32,968 nt of DNA from NCBI GenBank assembly GCA_902467875.1, contig CABQWP010000016.1:1-32968 (forward strand), given 5' to 3'. The notes below the pieces were generated by a model that was not told the DNA's origin, did not search any database, and saw only the letters and a program-made list of their open reading frames with translations. Shown in pieces: positions 31,742 to 32,968 of the stretch. The stretch is from an uncultured Collinsella sp. GTDB taxonomy: Bacteria; Actinomycetota; Coriobacteriia; Coriobacteriales; Coriobacteriaceae. Made by a program: the position numbers and the translations under genes. The first letter of the stretch is position 1. Every line of letters starts with the position of its first letter.

Positions 31742-32710
31742 GTGAATTCTGAATCCATCGCCGTCATCATCCCTTGCTACAACGAAGCGCTCACGATCGG
31801 CAAAGTCATCGATGACTTTCACCGCGAGCTTCCGCAGGCGACGGTCTATGTCTATGACAACAACTCGTCGGACGATACCTCACGCATTGCCACCGAGCAC
31901 GGCGCCACAGTCCGCTTTGAGCCCCGTCAGGGAAAGGGCAACGTGTGCCGCCAGATGTTTCGCGATATCGACGCCGATTGCTACCTGATGGTCGACGGAG
32001 ACGACACCTACCCCGCCGAGGCGGCCAAGGCCCTCTGCGAGCCCATCCTTAACGGCACGGCCGACATGACCGTAGGCGATCGCCTTTCCAACGGCACCTA
32101 CGCCGAGGAGAACAAGCGTGCCTTCCACGGCTTTGGCAACAATCTGGTCCGTGCCATGATCAAGTGGATCTATGGCTACAGCTTCGATGATGTCATGACC
32201 GGCTACCGTGCCATGAGCCGCCCGTTCGTTAAAACCTTCCCTGTGCTTTCCGAGGGCTTCCAGATCGAAACCGAGCTCTCGATCCACGCCGTCGACCACC
32301 GCTGGCGCATCAAGGATGTGCCCATCGAGTACCGCGACCGTCCGGAAGGTTCCGAGTCCAAGCTCAATACCGTAAGCGACGGCATTAAAGTCGTTGCGAT
32401 GATTGGCACGCTGTTCAAGGACTACCGCCCTCTGAAGTTCTTCAGCCTCGTCGCACTTCTGTTTGCGGTGATCGGCCTCGCCTTGGGCACGCCCATCGTT
32501 GTCGAGTATTTCCAGACCGGCCTCGTTCCGCGCTTCCCCACCGCCATGCTCGCCGCGTCGTTTATGTTCCTGTGCGGTCTGAGCCTTGCGACCGGCTTCA
32601 TCCTCGATTCCGTGGCAAAGGTCGAAAAAAAGCAGTGGGAGGTCAACGTGTACAGCAAATACGCCTACGATGACCAGCCCGGCAGGTCCGCCACCACGCC
32701 AAGCGAGTGA
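31742..32710 (+). CDS. membrane-anchored family 2 glycosyltransferase (GtrB/DPM1-like)
   Basis: 322-residue GT-A glycosyltransferase. The N-terminal catalytic domain (about 1-225) has IIPCYNEALTIGKVI, the nucleotide-binding YDNNSSDDT and DGDDTYP with the metal-binding DxD, and MTGYRAMSRPF. Two membrane helices follow at about 235-257 and 270-292, then a charged tail. This layout matches polyprenyl-phosphate glycosyltransferases (GtrB, DPM1 type) that load a lipid carrier with glucose or mannose for wall glycan modification; the sugar cannot be told. The start is a GTG preceded by AAGGAG six bases upstream. It is divergent from the ABC exporter and convergent with the rhamnose gene. Confidence 0.88.
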   Translation: MNSESIAVIIPCYNEALTIGKVIDDFHRELPQATVYVYDNNSSDDTSRIATEHGATVRFEPRQGKGNVCRQMFRDIDADCYLMVDGDDTYPAEAAKALCEPILNGTADMTVGDRLSNGTYAEENKRAFHGFGNNLVRAMIKWIYGYSFDDVMTGYRAMSRPFVKTFPVLSEGFQIETELSIHAVDHRWRIKDVPIEYRDRPEGSESKLNTVSDGIKVVAMIGTLFKDYRPLKFFSLVALLFAVIGLALGTPIVVEYFQTGLVPRFPTAMLAASFMFLCGLSLATGFILDSVAKVEKKQWEVNVYSKYAYDDQPGRSATTPSE

Positions 32711-32760
32711 AAGATCTTCCGCAAAATACTATTGGCACCACTGCGCAGATAGCCATCAAC

Positions 32761-32824
32761 AAGAAAAGCCCCCCCTTAAAAAAAGCGGGGGGAGCTGGGC
32801 CGCCGTTAAAGAACGGCGGCTTTT
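32761..32824. terminator. tandem convergent terminators
   Basis: Two adjacent hairpins separate convergent genes. The left one, C-run 32769-32775 with G-run 32787-32792, is followed on the minus strand by CTTTTCTT and should end the rhamnose gene transcript. The right one, GCCGCCGTT (32799-32807) with AACGGCGGC (32812-32820), is followed on the plus strand by TTTT and should end the GT2 transcript. Confidence 0.82.
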
Positions 32825-32846
32825 ACTCTCGAAAAGTTGATAGCGG

Positions 32847-32968
32847 CTAGAGCGTCTTGAGGTACTCCCCAAGCTCTTCCTCCCAGTCGGGCATGTGGAA
32901 CCCGACCGACTCGAGCTTGGACAGGTCGAGCGCGGAGTGGACCGGGCGCGGGGCGATGGGGCCTGCGG
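32847..32968 (-). CDS. rfbD: dTDP-4-dehydrorhamnose reductase, C-terminal end (partial)
   Basis: Only the last 40 codons are in the window, ending in TAG at 32847-32849. They read RPVHSALDLSKLESVGF then MPDWEEELGEYLKTL, which fits the C-terminus of RfbD/RmlD, where a RPxxSxLdxxK motif and a final DWexxLxxYL helix are conserved. RfbD makes dTDP-L-rhamnose, the last step of rhamnose donor synthesis, and fits the neighbouring surface-polysaccharide genes. Fusion to RfbC, seen in some Coriobacteriia, cannot be judged from this end. Confidence 0.82.
   Translation of the reverse strand, partial: AGPIAPRPVHSALDLSKLESVGFHMPDWEEELGEYLKTL

Noticed and set aside
1..32968. CRISPR arrays, insertion sequences, rRNA genes
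   Set aside because: No regularly spaced repeats, transposase motifs or rRNA sequence were found on reading both strands.

Overview
The window looks like a chromosomal segment of a high-GC Gram-positive actinobacterium, most likely class Coriobacteriia and close to Collinsella. This is an inference from gene order, the high GC of most genes (39 G/C in the 60 bases from 20041), frequent TTG starts with purine-rich ribosome sites, an L27 without the cleaved N-terminal extension, and the style of the proteins. No rRNA, CRISPR array, transposase or integrase is visible.

Region 1 (1-13042, minus strand) is a housekeeping cluster read right to left: mreB, mreC, mreD, mrdA (PBP2), rodA, a DUF697-like membrane protein, the TIGR03960 and TIGR03936 radical-SAM pair, then rplU, rpmA, obgE, nadD and yqeK (cut by the window edge). 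It joins cell elongation to ribosome and GTPase genes and NAD synthesis. A good promoter in front of rplU overlaps the stop codon of the preceding gene, and a terminator-like hairpin lies between rpmA and obgE, so the cluster has internal control points.

Region 2 (13043-19287, minus strand) holds a TPR membrane protein with a cyclophilin-type prolyl isomerase, a zinc-ribbon membrane protein, a large P-type cation ATPase with a lysine-rich tail, and tRNA-Arg(CCG) with its own promoter and terminator.

Region 3 (19340-27924, plus strand) is a nearly complete aromatic amino acid operon: aroF, tyrA, aroB, aroA, aroC, pheA, a fused aroE-aroK, and aroQ. Together these take PEP and erythrose-4-phosphate through chorismate to the phenylalanine and tyrosine keto-acid precursors; only an aminotransferase is absent. 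An intrinsic terminator lies between the likely promoter and aroF with no upstream plus-strand gene, which suggests attenuation. It is overlapped by a 24-codon possibly leaderless ORF ending in an ATGA overlap with aroF. aroC carries a net +1 frameshift. A perfect 16-bp hairpin separates aroE-aroK from aroQ.

Region 4 (27925-29902) is a lower-GC accessory patch (27 G/C in the 60 bases from 28861). It has a long inverted repeat, a DUF4869 gene translationally coupled to a P-loop protein with a possible TOPRIM-like C-terminus, a strong terminator, a decayed acyltransferase remnant, and tRNA-Arg(TCT). The two-gene unit is the best candidate in the window for an uncharacterised system.

Region 5 (29957-32968) begins a surface-polysaccharide locus: an ABC exporter ATPase and permease (Wzt/Wzm or TagH/TagG type), a divergent membrane-anchored GT2 glycosyltransferase, tandem terminators, and the C-terminal end of a dTDP-4-dehydrorhamnose reductase.
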